Positions 10,431 through 20,020 are shown, counted from the first letter of the stretch. The stretch is 21,645 bases of DNA from Haplomitrium mnioides (GCA_049999725.1 JBNGIS010019020.1:1-21645), one strand, 5' to 3'. The notes: generated from the letters alone by a model not told the origin. Translations and numbers: made by a program.

Positions 10431-13254
10431 ATGGTTGGGGTAATGGCAAACAGATTGATGATCGTCTCGGACCTTGATTACACTATGGTGTGCTTCCTTG
10501 TCTGCGATGCACAATGTTGATCGCAGTTTGAATGTCAATTGTAATATTGATTTGCTTTCTTTTGAGGTCACAATTTCATGGAGGATCTTCACGGTGAAGT
10601 GTCCGCATTTTTAGCGAAGTAGAATTCTGAAAATTTATGATCTTGGAAAATTTTGTTGCTCTTTTTGGTAAGGAGAATAGTCATGGTTTGCTTCGAATCT
10701 CCTCCCGTTTTCGTATTGGATGAACGCAAATAGAAAAATACACCTTCTTGACTTCCGTTATTGTCAGTCTGATATTTCTTGGGATGCAGGTTGACCATCA
10801 AGACCCCGACAACATCTCACTTTTACGATTCGGGGTGTTGTGGGAAGCAGAGTATCGACACGATTCTTTGCTGGTCTATTCAACGGGGAGATCTCCACAA
10901 CTTTATTTAGAGTTGTGTAAGGAAGTCCCGCTTCGAAGGCCTGACATTGTCGTCATGTCTGTTGGGACTGAGATTGTGTACGGAGATACGATGGAGCCTG
11001 ACCTTGGCTGGATGCAAGAACTGAATCATGGGTGGGATCGCAATGCAATTGTAGCAGAGGCCAATAAATTGTCTCTAAAGTTTCAGGTGAAGCTTCTTCC
11101 ACGGGATTCACTCGCTCGAATTATATATTCTCGCTTAGCGCAGCCTCTGCTGGAATGTAATGGTTTTCAAGTCCACATGATGCCTGACCTCAATTGCGTT
11201 GGCTTCATTTTCCGTTAGACTTTGCTGGCTAATTTGCTTACTTTCCATTCATTGTATTGAGAACGTCTGTTTTGTTTATGCAGGCAGACTCGGAGCAGAG
11301 GCCCCATAAAGTCAGTTTTCATGTGGATAAAAAGCATGTTCAGAATACTATGGAGGTTTTGACGGAAAAGCTAAAAGCTCGTGGGGTGAGTGACGTCTAT
11401 AGAATATGCGGCCCAGCACTATGTCGACATAGAAAAAATTGCTGTCTGATTAGGGCCGTCCTTGCCAATGCCTTTAGTACTTGCTGTGGTTGGCAGAAAT
11501 GTTTTTTATCCATGTGTTGAAAACTCCTCTGCTTCGAGACTTGTAGTCTAATGACATGATGAATCTACATTACAGCTAAGTGTGAAATTGGTATACAGTG
11601 GAGGCCTCGATCTCGACGTGCTTCCCCCAGGAGCTGGGAAAGGAAAAGCTCTTACTTATCTACTCCAGAAATTTAGCTCGGAGAAAAAGTCACCGAAAAA
11701 AGTCCTCGTTTGTGGTGACTCAGGCAATGATGCGGAACTTTTTGCTGTCCCGGACGTTCACGGAGTGCTGGTAAGTTCGTTGACATTCGTTTCCAATCAC
11801 AGATAGATCCAAAGACATATAACAATGTACATTTTATGAAAGAATGTGTTTTGCTTCTCGCTGAAAACTGAATTAACTTCTTTGAAGGGTTGGGACTGAC
11901 GGCATTCTAACGGGATGCACACATCGTGAATTCTCACACAGCTGCTACTCTCTTCTTCACAAGATCTGAATGAATCAATTGGGAAAATTTGTGCTGATTA
12001 GCACTAAACATTGTCCCTGTATGTACAGTGTTGTAATATCATACCCTCCTTGAAAATTTGGGGTGTTTGCCTAATATGGGAAAGATGTGAACATAGCATA
12101 CTTACCTTAGTGGCTTGGTTGCTCCTTGGATTTCACACAGGTGGGAAATGCCCAAGACGAGCTATTACAGTGGTATGAAAATTATGCCAAAGGCAATTTG
12201 AAGATATTTCATGCTACTGCAAGGTGTGCAGGAGGCATTATTGAGGCTCTCCAGCACTTCAAGTTTCACTCCAGTGTGTCACTGCGAGATATTCCTTCCA
12301 AAGATCTATCGGAAAACACGAATCCTAAAGTGCAAGATGAAACTGCCGTTGTAGCCAAAGAAACCGTCGAGTATCAAATGCATTATGAAAGATGGCTTCA
12401 TGGGGAAGTTGAAAACAGCAACGAAGAGTACCGCCAGCTTAAATGCCAGCTGGTGTGTATGTTGGTCCATCCTGTTTGTCCTTTATTGTTATGTGGACAA
12501 ATTCCTCAGGAATCAAGTATTATTGTATGCTGGTGACCCACTGCACTGATGCAGGATCCGAGTCCTTCCTTGGTATATGCCCATGGGGTAGAGAACAACC
12601 CTTTTCATGCCATAGAGAAAGTCAGACCTCAGAGTCTTCATGGACCTATGCAGCAGCTACGGCTTTGGATAAACCACTTCCGCATGAAGAAGCTTTCAAA
12701 GGCGACCTGGGCTGTTGCATGTGACCAGTGGCAAAGAACAAGTCCAGGTAAGCATCTAGAAGATTTTCCAATTCTTGGACTTTCTGCAAGCACTGTTGTG
12801 TGATATGGTGATACATGTTTAGCTGGATTGAAGATTGAAGATAAGGAGATGATTCGCGGCTTTTCAGGCACATTTTTTCTTGTTACCTGCTTGGGTAATA
12901 ATTCTATGTTCATCTCATCATATATGATCTTGTATATTTTAGAGGAACTGAACTTTGACATGTTGTGTGTTGTCAGTTAAGTTGAAGCTCCATGTGGTGC
13001 CGCCGAGGAGCTCAGTTCTGGCCTTGCCTCAGCCCTCGTGGTTATGCAGGTGCGTTACACCTACATGGAAACTATTCGTCCACAGTTCCTCGCCTCGCCT
13101 AGAGTGCTTGGCTGGCAAGGTAGCGCATACATTATACTGCAAATCATCATTTTTCGGTGTTGAGCTGATGATCTACAATATCTGGTTGAAATGTCAGCAG
13201 GCTGAAAGTGCTTCCAATTGCTTGAGGTGGTTGGAATTCAAGAGACTTGGCTGA
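10431..13254 (+). CDS. SPP: Sucrose-phosphate phosphatase (HAD family)
   Basis: This enzyme hydrolyses sucrose-6F-phosphate to sucrose, the last step of sucrose synthesis, in the cytosol. Exons: 10443-10487 (an in-frame ATG also at 10431), 10790-11086, 11284-11385, 11576-11770, 12141-12452, 12555-12747, then an uncertain last exon. All internal junctions are in phase. HAD motifs (numbered from ATG 10443): nucleophile DLDYT (Asp10, Asp12), STGRS (46-50), Lys123 in RPHKVSF, and [10 protein letters not shown] with Asp196 and Asp200. The C-terminal half (from about residue 230) matches the NTF2-like plant SPP extension, including [12 protein letters not shown], and becomes divergent in exon 6 (GVENN to ACDQWQ). 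The last exon may start at 12943 and stop at TAA 12978-12980 (about 393 residues), or start at 12977 and run to TGA 13252-13254 (about 473 residues). Plant SPPs are near 420, so neither fits perfectly. The catalytic part looks intact, so a working enzyme is likely. Confidence 0.88.
12943..12980 (+). other. SPP: Alternative last exon of SPP ending in TAA
   Basis: After the donor at 12748 one base is left over. Joining it to 12943 (acceptor TATATTTTAG) gives [12 protein letters not shown] followed by TAA. The same frame stays open after the TAA to a TGA at 13161-13163. The alternative acceptor TGTTGTCAG at 12974-12976 gives [10 protein letters not shown] in another frame and avoids the stop. 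Both acceptors have good pyrimidine or T/G-rich contexts, so sequence alone does not decide. Confidence 0.45.
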
Positions 13255-13332
13255 ATGACTGACGCTTAGAATAATGGCATGTCACTTCATGACGATATAT
13301 AGCGTAGGGGAAATGCCAGGTGTTGAACACAG

Positions 13333-13583
13333 CAGGACCTAGGACCTAGGACCTGATCCTGTTTGCCTTGGTGGGCACTGGATGACATTGCAACAGAGCT
13401 CTGCCACTTTCTCTCCTCAGAAGAAGAAGAAGAAGAAGAATGTATTCTGACATGACGTCAGTGAGTGTGAAGAACAGAACAGAACAGAACAGAATGAATA
13501 TGCCATTGGAATCACGCATTCCTTTCCTTTCCTTTCCTTTCCTTTCCTTTTCTACGCAGCACTGTACTATTACTATTACTATT
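13333..13583. repeat. Cluster of five microsatellites
   Basis: Within about 250 bp lie three copies of AGGACCT/CTAGGAC (13333-13354), an (AAG)n run (13420-13440), an (AGAAC)n run (13470-13494), six exact CCTTT units (13521-13550) and a (TACTAT)n-like run (about 13566-13583). The cluster sits at the change from genic composition to AT-rich DNA, behind the phosphatase gene. No gene is seen here. Confidence 0.85.
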
Positions 13584-13599
13584 TCCATCTTTATCTTTA

Positions 13600-14470
13600 T
13601 CCTTTGCTTTACCTCCCGCCCTTTTTCTTCTTCATTTTTTATTTGCTCCTTTTGCTCAAAAATTTATACATCATGTTGCTTTATGTTACCCACTTATTTA
13701 TAAAATTATTACTCATTAGATAAAATCTTTTCGTAAATATTCAACTTATAATTTTATATATTATGAAATGAAGTTTTTTTTTTTAATTTGTTAAATGATT
13801 TGCTATTTTTCTAGATATGAATTCTTATTGTATTTGAAATAGTGTTTGTTATATATAAAACTCTTATATAATCAATATGAAATATCTAGAAGCTTATAAT
13901 TAAACTTCTGAAATAATGATGCTAAAATTTGATTTATTTGATATGGTTAGATAAGTAACCCCAATATAGTTTGTGAAAAATATCTAAAATAAACAACATT
14001 AGAATGCAAGAAACTTATATTCAAAATTAAATAAACTAGTATTCTAATATATTTAGTGAATCGTTAAAAAGCTTATTCTAGTTATTTATTACTTAAATTG
14101 TTTCAATTAATACAAAATAGAGGTTTTTTATTGAACAAAGAAAAAATAAAAATTATATATATCCATAACTCAAACCAATTTACGAGATTTTATTCTTCAT
14201 TTCTATACCCAACTTGACTTCCACACCGTTATACCTAATAATGCATCAAGCCACATCTCTACTACCTTCATTTCTCTTTCATTTCTTCTAATTTCAACAT
14301 CAACACCTTCTTTTTGCATCCCAACGTGTGGTTTGACTCTTTGGAAGCATTGTGTGCAACTTTGTATGCCTATATGTATAATGAAGATGACATTGCAATC
14401 AGCAACCGTCAAGAGGAACAATGGCAAGATCGGAAGCATCGGCAATGACAACACTACCACTGATCATTGA
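13600..14470. other. AT-rich gene-free stretch
   Basis: From about 13680 the sequence is dominated by A and T runs. Between about 14200 and 14460 it is less AT-rich, with an open minus-strand frame of 85 codons that has no recognisable domain. The segment is probably decayed transposon or intergenic DNA. I see no terminal repeats or coding relic that would identify it. Confidence 0.6.
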
Positions 14471-14472
14471 AG

Positions 14473-14524
14473 GTGCATTGAAGCGTATTGCAAATGAAGT
14501 GCATTGAAGCGTATTGCAAATGAG
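14473..14524. repeat. Near-perfect 26-bp tandem duplication
   Basis: The unit GTGCATTGAAGCGTATTGCA plus six more bases occurs twice back to back (14473-14498 and 14499-14524), with only the last base differing. The high identity in an otherwise decayed area points to a recent duplication by slippage or break repair. Confidence 0.9.
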
Positions 14525-15011
14525 TATGACGCTTCTGCTCACCACAAACTCATGTTGCTTGAGAGGGTAGTGAAGGTTTTAGCTGTCGAGTTACATGAAA
14601 CGTTACATGAAACTGAACATATTAAGACCCGCAAAAATCAATGCACAAAATGTTCTATAGATCAAAGAGCAAAGAGCAAACTACTCTCTCAATTCGAACA
14701 TGTCAACACAGCTTGGCGGTGTACCACAACGATGCTATCAGTACTGCAAGAAAGCTGCGGATCCAATTAGAAGCCTTCATTTTAATTGAATCAATTTAAA
14801 TAATTTGTATTAATTGAATCAAATTAAATAATAAATCGTGGTATGGTCCGTTAAAGATTTACTATAGGTTTGTTAACAAGTTAACTAAGTTAGTTTAACT
14901 AATTTAATAACTTATTAAATTTAATTTAACTTAAATAATTTATTATCTAACATTAATTAGATGTTTATTAAACTAAGTTATGTTAGATAATAAGTTATTT
15001 ACACTACTTGT

Positions 15012-15042
<31 letters not shown>

Positions 15043-15734
15043 TTTTAATTATAACATGTTATCACTATGATTAATTTTATTCTTTTTACAAAATTTTACA
15101 AAGTTGTGTGAAGAAAAGGTATATTATTTTTTCAAATGTGATCGGTTTGGTGATAACTTTTCCAAAATTTTCTAAATTTCTGCATATAGCAAAAAGATAC
15201 GATAATTCTAACCTACTAAAAATTTGAATGTAATTTAAAAGGACAAATTCTATAGATCTAAATTTCCAAAACATATTTATGGTTTACTAAATTGAATATT
15301 CAACATAACTTAAAATTATACATAGATCTTTATTGACTTCAAAGATTTGAAACACAATATTTATAAGATTATAAATTCATCTCTACATATCGACAAAAGA
15401 AGTTTAATTTGAAATTTACATTTAGTTTTCAAACAACTCAAATTCTAAACTATAGCAATACAAAAAGTCAAAGTAATAAGTTACCAATAGAAAACTTTAT
15501 ATGTATTCAACAACTTCGATTTATTATCTAAAATCTCAAGCATAAATTTCCAATTTCAAGTAAATCGAACCACAAATCTTAAGATTCTCTCTAATATGAA
15601 ACAAAAATCAACAAATTCCAAATTAAGATTACTTGGATTCTAAAATTTCTTAGAAACTAAAATTTTAATATTTGCAACATTCATACACAAACAAAGTGAC
15701 AACATTTGAAAAACTAAATTTCAAAAAACTGGCT
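14525..15734. other. AT-rich gene-free stretch with inverted repeats
   Basis: No gene or domain is visible. A direct repeat of about 28 bp containing TTAATTGAATCAA occurs twice at about 14780-14832. An inverted repeat is formed by 14938-14953 and 14980-14995 (core TTATTATCTAAC / GTTAGATAATAA). A (TTTA)n microsatellite fills about 15010-15045. These could be the remains of a small AT-rich non-autonomous element, but no clear ends or target-site duplication were found. Confidence 0.55.
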
Positions 15735-16260
15735 ATTAATGGCTATAATTACTTATCATTGAGCTTGGATATGGGAGCACATTGATCGCAAAGGAATTAC
15801 AAGACATCGTCATCACTAATAATAGTTCTACTCTATAACAGAAATCCAAAACATTAATATTAATCACACACCATCTCACATACTAGTTGAAAACTCAATA
15901 TCTAAATGAATTCAACCTACACACATTATGGGAAGAACTGAAACTTAGATATGACCATAAGTGTTTAATTTTCTTACGTATAGCAAGCCATGATTGGATT
16001 AACTTGAGAGTTCAAGACTTTAAAACCATAATTGAATACAACAACAAACTTTTTCGCATTGTCTTCGAGCTTATTGTATGTGGCTAACGAGCTCATGATG
16101 TTGAACAGTTTGACAAAACATTGTCAACCTTCCATATAACAAATCTAGTCATATCTCCACAATACTGAAATATAAATCTCATTAAATACTCACAATTAAT
16201 CACAAATATGTTGATTGTAGATGTAAAAGAACTCAAGTACCAAATTCAAATGAGTAAGAA
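15735..16260 (+). pseudogene. Ty1/copia-type gag relic
   Basis: Translation in shifting plus-strand frames resembles the N-terminal gag polypeptide of plant Ty1/copia retrotransposons (UBN2/Retrotran_gag type), which forms the virus-like particle. Signs are NYLSLSLDMGAH near 15750-15780, then LHTLWEELKLRYDHK, DWINLRVQDFKTIIEYN and LFRIVFELIVCG within the open piece 15887-16087, then KTLSTFH and IKYSQLITN further on. Stops (for example at 16085-16087) and frame changes break it, so it cannot make a working protein. The zinc knuckle, protease, integrase and RT that should follow are absent to the right, where an unrelated minus-strand element begins. Identification rests on residue patterns typical of the family. 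Confidence 0.75.
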
Positions 16261-16385
16261 CTCATAGTGAACTCTAATAGAGTTCTTCAAACAAATGCCA
16301 ATAAGGCAAGCAAAAGCCAAGCAACCAAAGAACCCAAGTGATTTGAGAGTAACTCGAGAGTGAGAAGTGAGGCAATGAAGCCATT

Positions 16386-16394
16386 CTATTTATA
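16386..16394 (-). promoter_or_regulatory. TATA box of LTR promoter
   Basis: The minus strand reads TATAAATAG, the usual TATA element of plant LTR promoters. Its position in the putative 3' LTR of the minus-strand element fits U3. Given the dead pol gene, it probably has no present role. Confidence 0.5.
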
Positions 16395-16430
16395 CAAGAG
16401 AAGGAGGTGTCCTCCCCCCTTCCCTCACTT

Positions 16431-16508
16431 ACAAATCACTTCCAATTTCAACCCTAAAAGTAATCATTTACAAGTCACTTCTAATTTCAACCCTAAAAGT
16501 GATCATAT
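16431..16508. repeat. Two 39-bp tandem units within the LTR-like region
   Basis: The unit contains CACTTCCAATTTCAACCC followed by TAAAAGT. Copies are 16431-16469 and 16470-16508, and a third, more diverged copy centred on TTTCAACCCTAAAA lies at about 16526-16565. On the minus strand they lie upstream of the TATA box, a usual place for repeated enhancer-like units in LTR U3 regions. Confidence 0.7.
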
Positions 16509-16634
16509 ACCACTTCACTTAAAGTAACTTTAAAATGATTTCAACCCTAAAATTGACCCTCTACCACTTCCTTCACTCCTCTCTATTTTCTTATAAATAG
16601 CACAACATCATGTTAACTTTGTACTATTATATAA

Positions 16635-16646
16635 TTCCCCCTTTCT
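16635..16646 (-). other. Polypurine tract
   Basis: The minus strand reads AGAAAGGGGGAA directly at the end of pol: the pol stop codon TAG (16645-16647) overlaps the first bases of the tract. In LTR retrotransposons this tract primes plus-strand DNA synthesis next to the 3' LTR. Position and sequence both fit. Confidence 0.65.
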
Positions 16647-16680
16647 AATCGATAACGTCCTCATCATAACCTGTAGTTTC

Positions 16681-16848
16681 AAATAATTGAATAGCTTCTT
16701 GAGCATTCTCAAGGTTAGAACACGACTCCCAAGTAGCATCGTGAGGTGGATATCCCTTTCACAAAACTTTATATTGAACTTGAGGATATCACCCATGCTT
16801 GAAGACTCGTTTAGCCAAAATACGGTTCACCTCATATTCTTCATAATC
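16681..16848 (-). pseudogene. Chromodomain at the integrase C-terminus
   Basis: The minus strand reads EYEVNRILAKRVF, then PQVQYKVL, then GYPPHDATWESCSNLENAQE. This is the chromo fold pattern (aromatic cage region, K-GYP, TWE). Two stops fall in it, one at the position where chromodomains normally carry the Trp before K-GYP. In chromoviruses this module directs integration to chromatin with particular histone marks. It ends at the TAG at 16645-16647. Confidence 0.8.
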
Positions 16849-16869
16849 ATAAATAACAATAGGTGGAGG

Positions 16870-17990
16870 AGGAACTTAAACACAATTTGGAAAACAAGAA
16901 GGACTGGAAACAAAAGGCTTAAGTTTAGATATATGGAATACATGATGAATCTTCATGTGGAGAGGAAGATCAAGTTTGTACGCAATAGAAGAAATAACTT
17001 AAGAATTTGATAAATGACCTATCCAAGCCAGAGATAACTTATGGACTTGAGTATCTAAAGACAAAAGAAGATCATGAGTAGAAAGCATAACTTGGTCACC
17101 TAAAACATAAGAAAAACCACAACGATATTTATCGGTATATTTTTTCCGACTTTGAGCAATAACAAGATAGTTTCGAGCATCTTGCAAAGAGGAAGATAAA
17201 TGAGACAAAAAAGTAGAAAGACTTAGAACATTGGAAGGAGAAGAAGAAAGCAAACCATTAGGAGCAAGAGGATGTTGACCAAAATTAAGAAAGAAAGGAG
17301 AAAATCTAGTACTTGCTTATTTGTAGTTGTTGTAAACAAACTCCATAGTCAGCAAGAAACTATCCCAATCCGTGTGATGAACATTGATAAATGCTCAAAG
17401 CATATCCTCCATAGTGCGATTTATGCGTTCAATTTTCATATTTGTTTGAGGATGATAAGTCGCAGACATAGATAGTTTGGTACCCAAAAGTGTGAACAAC
17501 TCTCACCAAAACTTCTCAGTGAATCACGGATCCCTATCTGATATTGACACCTTTGGCATTTCATGATATCGAAAGGTTATATCAAAGTAAATCTTTGCCA
17601 ATTGTGGAGCATCCACCGTATCCATCGTCGGTGCTAGATGAATTTGTTTGCTTAGCTTATCCACAAGCACCACAATGGTAGTAAACCCACGAGGCATGGT
17701 TGGAAGCAAAGTGACAAGATCCAAACTTACATGTTCCCAACAAGTAGTAAGAATTGGTAGCGGTTGAAGAAGGCTAGCATGTTTGTGATTTGAAGCATTG
17801 TTTCACTGACAACTTTCACAAGAACGAACAAAGTCACAATGGTCTCAAGCTAAGTTTAGCCACCACTAAGTGCATTGAAGTAGCTCTATAGTCTTGTCTA
17901 CCCCAAGATGCCTAAAGATTGGAATGTCATGTGCTTCTTGTAAACGGGCCATTTGAAGCACATCATCTTCTGTAGCACATATTTGATGGC
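16870..17990 (-). pseudogene. Integrase (zinc-binding, catalytic core, C-terminal part)
   Basis: Minus strand, N to C: the zinc-binding part carries AHDIPIFRHLGVDKT (His residues) and CESCQ (Cys residues) at about 17790-17945. The catalytic core runs about 17390-17740 with WEHVSLDLVTLLP (first Asp), ISDRDP (second Asp) and ATYHPQTNMKIERINRT (Glu kept). The C-terminal part at 16999-17253 has RKKYTDKYRCGFSYVLGDQV and a tail WIGHL matching the GPF/GPY-type module, followed by HHVFHISKLKPF. Stops follow the second Asp motif and occur in the zinc-binding part, so the protein is dead although all catalytic acidic residues survive. Confidence 0.88.
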
Positions 17991-18239
17991 CTTGAGAGAA
18001 AATGCATGAGACTCACTATCTTTGACTACCAAACGTGCCCTAACAAGATTAAAGAAGGTATCTTCATATAGCTTTTGTCAAAATTTGGCACTGGTTGCTT
18101 CATCAAGATGTAATATACTAATATTTCCAACCTCCAATGTATTTAGTTGATGATCCAGTCTTCGTGAAAATGCATCAAGAATGGTATAGAACCTTTATGG
18201 CTTGTACTCCAACTTGATATCAAAGAGTTGTAGTTGATC

Positions 18240-18640
18240 TTCCCATCGATGATGACGACTTGTCATATTTTTCAAGTGAATAGATTGCAACAAAGGCTTG
18301 TGATCATTACGAATAAGTACATGCTCTCTTAAGAGATAGTGTCTCTAAACCTTGGTAGCATACACCATTGCCAATTTCTCTCTATCCCTTGCAAAATAAA
18401 TTCTTTCTATTGCACTTAAGTCGGCGTGACATGAAGGCAATCAGATGAAGTATATCCTCAAACTCTTGTTGTAACACAGCTCCAATAGCAAAATTAGAGG
18501 CATCAAAATCAACTATGCAACTTGCTTTTGGGTCATAAGATTGTAGAATTGGACGAGAAGACACTCCATCTTTGAGTCTTTGATATGCCTCTTGTTCTTT
18601 GGTTGTCTATTGAAACTTTGCCTCCTTGCCTAGAAGATTC
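18240..18640 (-). pseudogene. RNase H domain
   Basis: The minus strand shows the RT-linked RNase H of Ty3/gypsy elements. SCIVDFDASNFAIGAVLQQ holds the first catalytic Asp region, IAFMSRRLK follows, then LIRNDHKPLLQSI and MTSRHHRWEDQLQLFDI. It degrades the RNA strand of the RNA/DNA hybrid in the family. The longest open piece is 18382-18564; stops interrupt both sides. Confidence 0.85.
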
Positions 18641-18779
18641 GTAAGTGGTGCAGCAATATGAGCATAGTAATGGATGAATCTATGATAAAAACTTGCCAAT
18701 CTATTGAAAGCTCAAACATCCTTTGCATCAATTGGTGTTGGCCACTCTATAATAGCATTAAATTTCTCTTCCTCCATTT

Positions 18780-19470
18780 TGATGCTATCCGCAAATATTT
18801 TATGTCCTAAGTAAGTCACCTCTTATTTCCAAAACTCACACTTAGACTTCTTGCAATAAAACTTTCAATTACAACTTCTTTGCAATACTTCTTTGAGATT
18901 ATCATGATGCTTAACTTCACTTTTACTAAAAACAAAGATATCATCTAAAAACACCAACACTAACTTATCCAATAACCCATCAAAAACTTGATGCATTTGA
19001 TCTATGAATATTGTTGGAGCATTAGTATGGCCAAATGTAAGAACCTCCCACTCAAAATGTTGATACCTTGTACAAAAAGTTGTCTTTGGCATATTATTTG
19101 CCTTAATATGAATTTGCCAATATCCACTTCGAAGATCCAACTTAGAAAAGAATTGTGCACCACTGAATTGATTCAAAAAATCAGCAATACGAGGTAGAAC
19201 ATACGTATTCTTCACTATTTGGTTGTTCAAGCCTCAATAATCTGAACAAAGACAAAATCCACCATTTTTCTTTGGTACAAAGAATACTGGAGCTCTCCAA
19301 AGCGAAGCACTATGTTGAATAAAATCCTTCTTAAGTGATTTTGTCAAGGTTTTTTTATGCTCTTATAATTCTTCTAGTGATAGTCAATATATAAGTCGAT
19401 TATAAGAGGTACTTTTTGATATCAACTCAATCGAAAAAGGCATTCCTCGATCATCTAGTAACCTCTTTTG
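18780..19470 (-). pseudogene. Reverse transcriptase domain
   Basis: The minus strand carries WRAPVFFVPKKNGGF (fingers), then LPRIADFL and FSKLDLRSGYWQIHI (first catalytic Asp), LTFGHTNAPTIF, and VFLDDIFVFSK, which holds the catalytic pair Asp-Asp, and finally KKSKCEFWK. The uninterrupted piece is 18865-19230. A stop replaces the Arg of the conserved YR-x-LN motif just upstream, and further stops follow CEFWK. All three catalytic Asp residues are present. Unusual changes in the core include GHTNAP where most relatives have GLTNAP. Confidence 0.93.
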
Positions 19471-19689
19471 CAAATTCTCTCGAAATACATCTGAAAACTC
19501 CTTCAAAATATCATCTATCATTGAGGTAGGCACATTTTTCCTCCCTCCTTACTCAAGTTCATGTTGGGCTTGATCCAAATAGCAAAGACAGACAACTCTT
19601 GCTCCACTGAATTAATATGTTGAACTGATTTAGACTTCTTTACCAACGGTGTCGAGCACCTCAAAAAAAATTTCTTACTTTGTAGGGTA

Positions 19690-20020
19690 ACTCAAATTCG
19701 TCCTTGTACCTAATCAAATTGAGCAATTTGATCTTCAAGCCAAGGGAACTCTAAAATAGTGTTATATTGTATAGAGGCAATAACAAATTGCATAGATTCT
19801 AAGTACTCTTTTTCAATCCTTAGAAGGAATGGCTTTTGATATTGAAACACATCATTTTTTGCCATCAGCCATAGTCAGAGCACTCCCCTTAATAGGCCTA
19901 AATTTTGCTTTGATGATCTTAGCAAAATGTAGTGACATAAAATTTTCAGAGCTCTCGCTATCCACCAACATTCTATAAGAGTGCTTCTCAATCATACCAT
20001 CAAGATGGAACAAAGTACTT
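19690..20020 (-). pseudogene. Aspartic protease region
   Basis: The minus strand reads FHLDGMIEKHSYRMLVDSES followed by SENFMSLHFAK, matching the retropepsin active-site region (Leu-Val-Asp-Ser-Gly-Ala-Ser-x-Asn-Phe in many plant elements). The catalytic Asp and Ser remain, but the following Gly is Glu and the Ala is Ser, which would disable the site. The frame stays open from about 20012 to a TGA near 19848, then continues in broken frames towards RT. Confidence 0.7.

Larger units (their letters stand above)
16260..16620 (-). repeat. Probable 3' LTR of the chromovirus (borders uncertain)
   Basis: This lies directly downstream of the chromovirus pol stop and polypurine tract, where a 3' LTR is expected. 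On the minus strand it carries a textbook plant LTR TATA box, TATAAATAG (16386-16394), followed by C/T-rich and GA-rich sequence. It must end right of about 16245, because gag-like sequence of the neighbouring copia relic continues to there. TG/CA ends could not be fixed: the CAACATCA at 16603-16610 is a candidate outer end. No second LTR copy was seen in the window. Confidence 0.45.
16645..20020 (-). pseudogene. Degraded Ty3/gypsy chromovirus pol polyprotein
   Basis: Reading the minus strand gives the order protease, reverse transcriptase, RNase H, integrase, chromodomain. That order, with integrase after RNase H and a C-terminal chromodomain, is diagnostic of plant chromoviruses (Ty3/gypsy, Metaviridae). 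The frame is broken by many stops, so no full polyprotein can be made. Examples are a TGA replacing the arginine codon of the Tyr-Arg-x-Leu-Asn motif of RT (about 19236), a stop where Trp is expected at the start of the RNase H region (about 18610), and two TGAs in the chromodomain. Most fit single C-to-T or G-to-A changes. Few length changes are needed to follow the frame, so the copy decayed mainly by point mutation. Individual domains are listed separately. Confidence 0.92.

Noticed and set aside
1888-12980. Functional coupling of transporter and sucrose-phosphate phosphatase as a gene cluster
   Set aside because: They are separate genes with unrelated pathways; adjacency on one strand is not evidence of joint function in a plant.
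14203-14460. 85-codon minus-strand open frame in AT-rich DNA
   Set aside because: It has a hydrophobic N-terminus and a charged C-terminus but resembles nothing known; probably chance.
16209-16607. LTR defined by TGTTG (16209) and CAACA (16603-16607)
   Set aside because: The left end lies within the gag-like stretch IKYSQLITNMLIVDV; the five-base match is weak.
16096-16610. LTR defined by inverted ends TGATGTTG (16096) and CAACATCA (16603-16610)
   Set aside because: Copia gag-like coding pattern continues through 16096 to about 16245, so the left end is probably coincidental.
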